Of a stretch of 64,000 nucleotides of DNA, positions 63,681-64,000 are shown piece by piece. Within the stretch, counting starts at the first letter, position 1. Every line of letters begins with the position of its first letter. Origin of the DNA: Prevotella aff. ruminicola Tc2-24 (lineage in GTDB: Bacteria > Bacteroidota > Bacteroidia > Bacteroidales > Bacteroidaceae); NCBI RefSeq assembly GCF_900110895.1, contig NZ_FOIQ01000001.1, forward strand, positions 774,472 through 838,471. Reading direction: 5' to 3'. The translations under genes and the position numbers were made by a program. The notes under the pieces were generated by a model. The model ran no database searches, had not been told where the DNA came from, and was given only the letters and a program-made list of their open reading frames with translations.

Positions 63681-64000
63681 TTATTCTTTGTCTAACAATA
63701 TCTTCATCATCTCGACGGCAGCCTTCGCCACAGAGGTACCAGGACCGAAGATGGCAGCTACACCAGCCTTATAGAGGAAGTCATAGTCCTGGGCAGGAAT
63801 CACGCCACCGGCGATAACCATAATGTCCTCACGACCCAATTTCTTCAACTCCTCAATCAACTGCGGGATGAGCGTCTTATGACCAGCGGCGAGTGAAGAA
63901 GCACCCACACAGTGCACATCATTCTCCACAGCCTCACGAGCCGCCTCTGCGGGCGTCTGGAACAGCGGTCCCATATCCACGTCAAAACCACAGTCGGCAT
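63681..64000 (-). CDS. Methylmalonyl-CoA mutase large subunit, C-terminal part
   Basis: The last 106 codons of a gene that continues beyond the window; the frame is open to the edge ([16 protein letters not shown] at its start). It is the cobalamin-binding domain: [19 protein letters not shown], then [19 protein letters not shown] and [14 protein letters not shown]. The expected DxHxxG motif lies beyond the edge. The enzyme interconverts succinyl-CoA and methylmalonyl-CoA for propionate production, which is typical of Prevotella. The stop directly abuts the start of a flavoprotein gene. Confidence 0.92.
   Translation of the reverse strand, partial: ADCGFDVDMGPLFQTPAEAAREAVENDVHCVGASSLAAGHKTLIPQLIEELKKLGREDIMVIAGGVIPAQDYDFLYKAGVAAIFGPGTSVAKAAVEMMKILLDKE

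Overview
The window is ordinary chromosome from a member of the Bacteroidota, most likely Prevotella or a close relative in the Prevotellaceae. The evidence is mixed. Directly visible are promoters of the TTTG / TAnnTTTG type with few Shine-Dalgarno sites, a type IX secretion (CHU_C) cargo protein, DUF3078 and DUF1573 proteins, a hybrid-two-component-like (HTCS) propeller regulator, and a complex I operon that lacks nuoE, nuoF and nuoG. From family knowledge, the mannan genes match the set described in Bacteroides fragilis (GH26 mannanase, mannosylglucose phosphorylase, symporter, 2-epimerase). I see no rRNA, tRNA, CRISPR, phage or insertion sequence. The only gene-free stretch above 300 bases is 18223-18951.

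Layout. 1-12.1 kb: end of a DUF1573 gene, a DUF3078 gene on the minus strand, then a plus-strand run of yidC, an S9 dipeptidyl-peptidase-like enzyme, two paralogous MFS transporters flanking a DUF1846 protein, and a phosphoethanolamine transferase. 12.1-18.2 kb: a minus-strand operon read from 18222 downwards (LysM plus periplasmic-binding protein, outer-membrane barrel, POT peptide transporter, NhaC antiporter, endonuclease/exonuclease/phosphatase protein). 18.2-18.95 kb: a palindrome-rich non-coding island. 18.95-22.6 kb: a CHU_C secretion cargo gene directly followed by uvrA. 22.6-32.9 kb: the nuo operon nuoA-B-CD-H-I-J-K-L-M-N on the minus strand. 33.0-44.2 kb: a PafA-like phosphatase, then a mannan-utilisation locus with two mannanases, an acetyl esterase, mannosylglucose phosphorylase, symporter, 2-epimerase and a nearby BadF-type sugar kinase. 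44.3-54.7 kb: an MscS-family channel, then an envelope cluster kdsA, kdsD, a large membrane regulator, a phospholipase D-like enzyme and an acyltransferase. 54.7-64 kb: a TPR protein and a solute-binding lipoprotein, radA, queC, pgk, two tandem geranylgeranyl-reductase-like flavoproteins, and the end of a methylmalonyl-CoA mutase gene.

How the genes work together. The mannan locus gives a complete inferred route: deacetylate mannan, cut it with GH5 and GH26 lipoproteins, import mannobiose through a GPH symporter, epimerise it to mannosylglucose and phosphorolyse it to mannose-1-phosphate and glucose. No SusC/SusD pair is present here. The kds cluster joins Kdo synthesis to lipid-modifying enzymes and to a regulator whose histidine kinase parts are missing or degenerate. 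Peptide use is a second theme: an S9 exopeptidase, a POT transporter and MFS proteins.

Most interesting points: the kinase-less, phosphoacceptor-less HTCS relative at 48488-52261; two unrelated-looking arrays of 22-bp dyad units (5614-5679 and 18499-18642); the MFS-DUF1846-MFS arrangement; and a set of genes whose -7 promoter box lies only 7-10 nt upstream of the start codon, implying almost leaderless transcripts.
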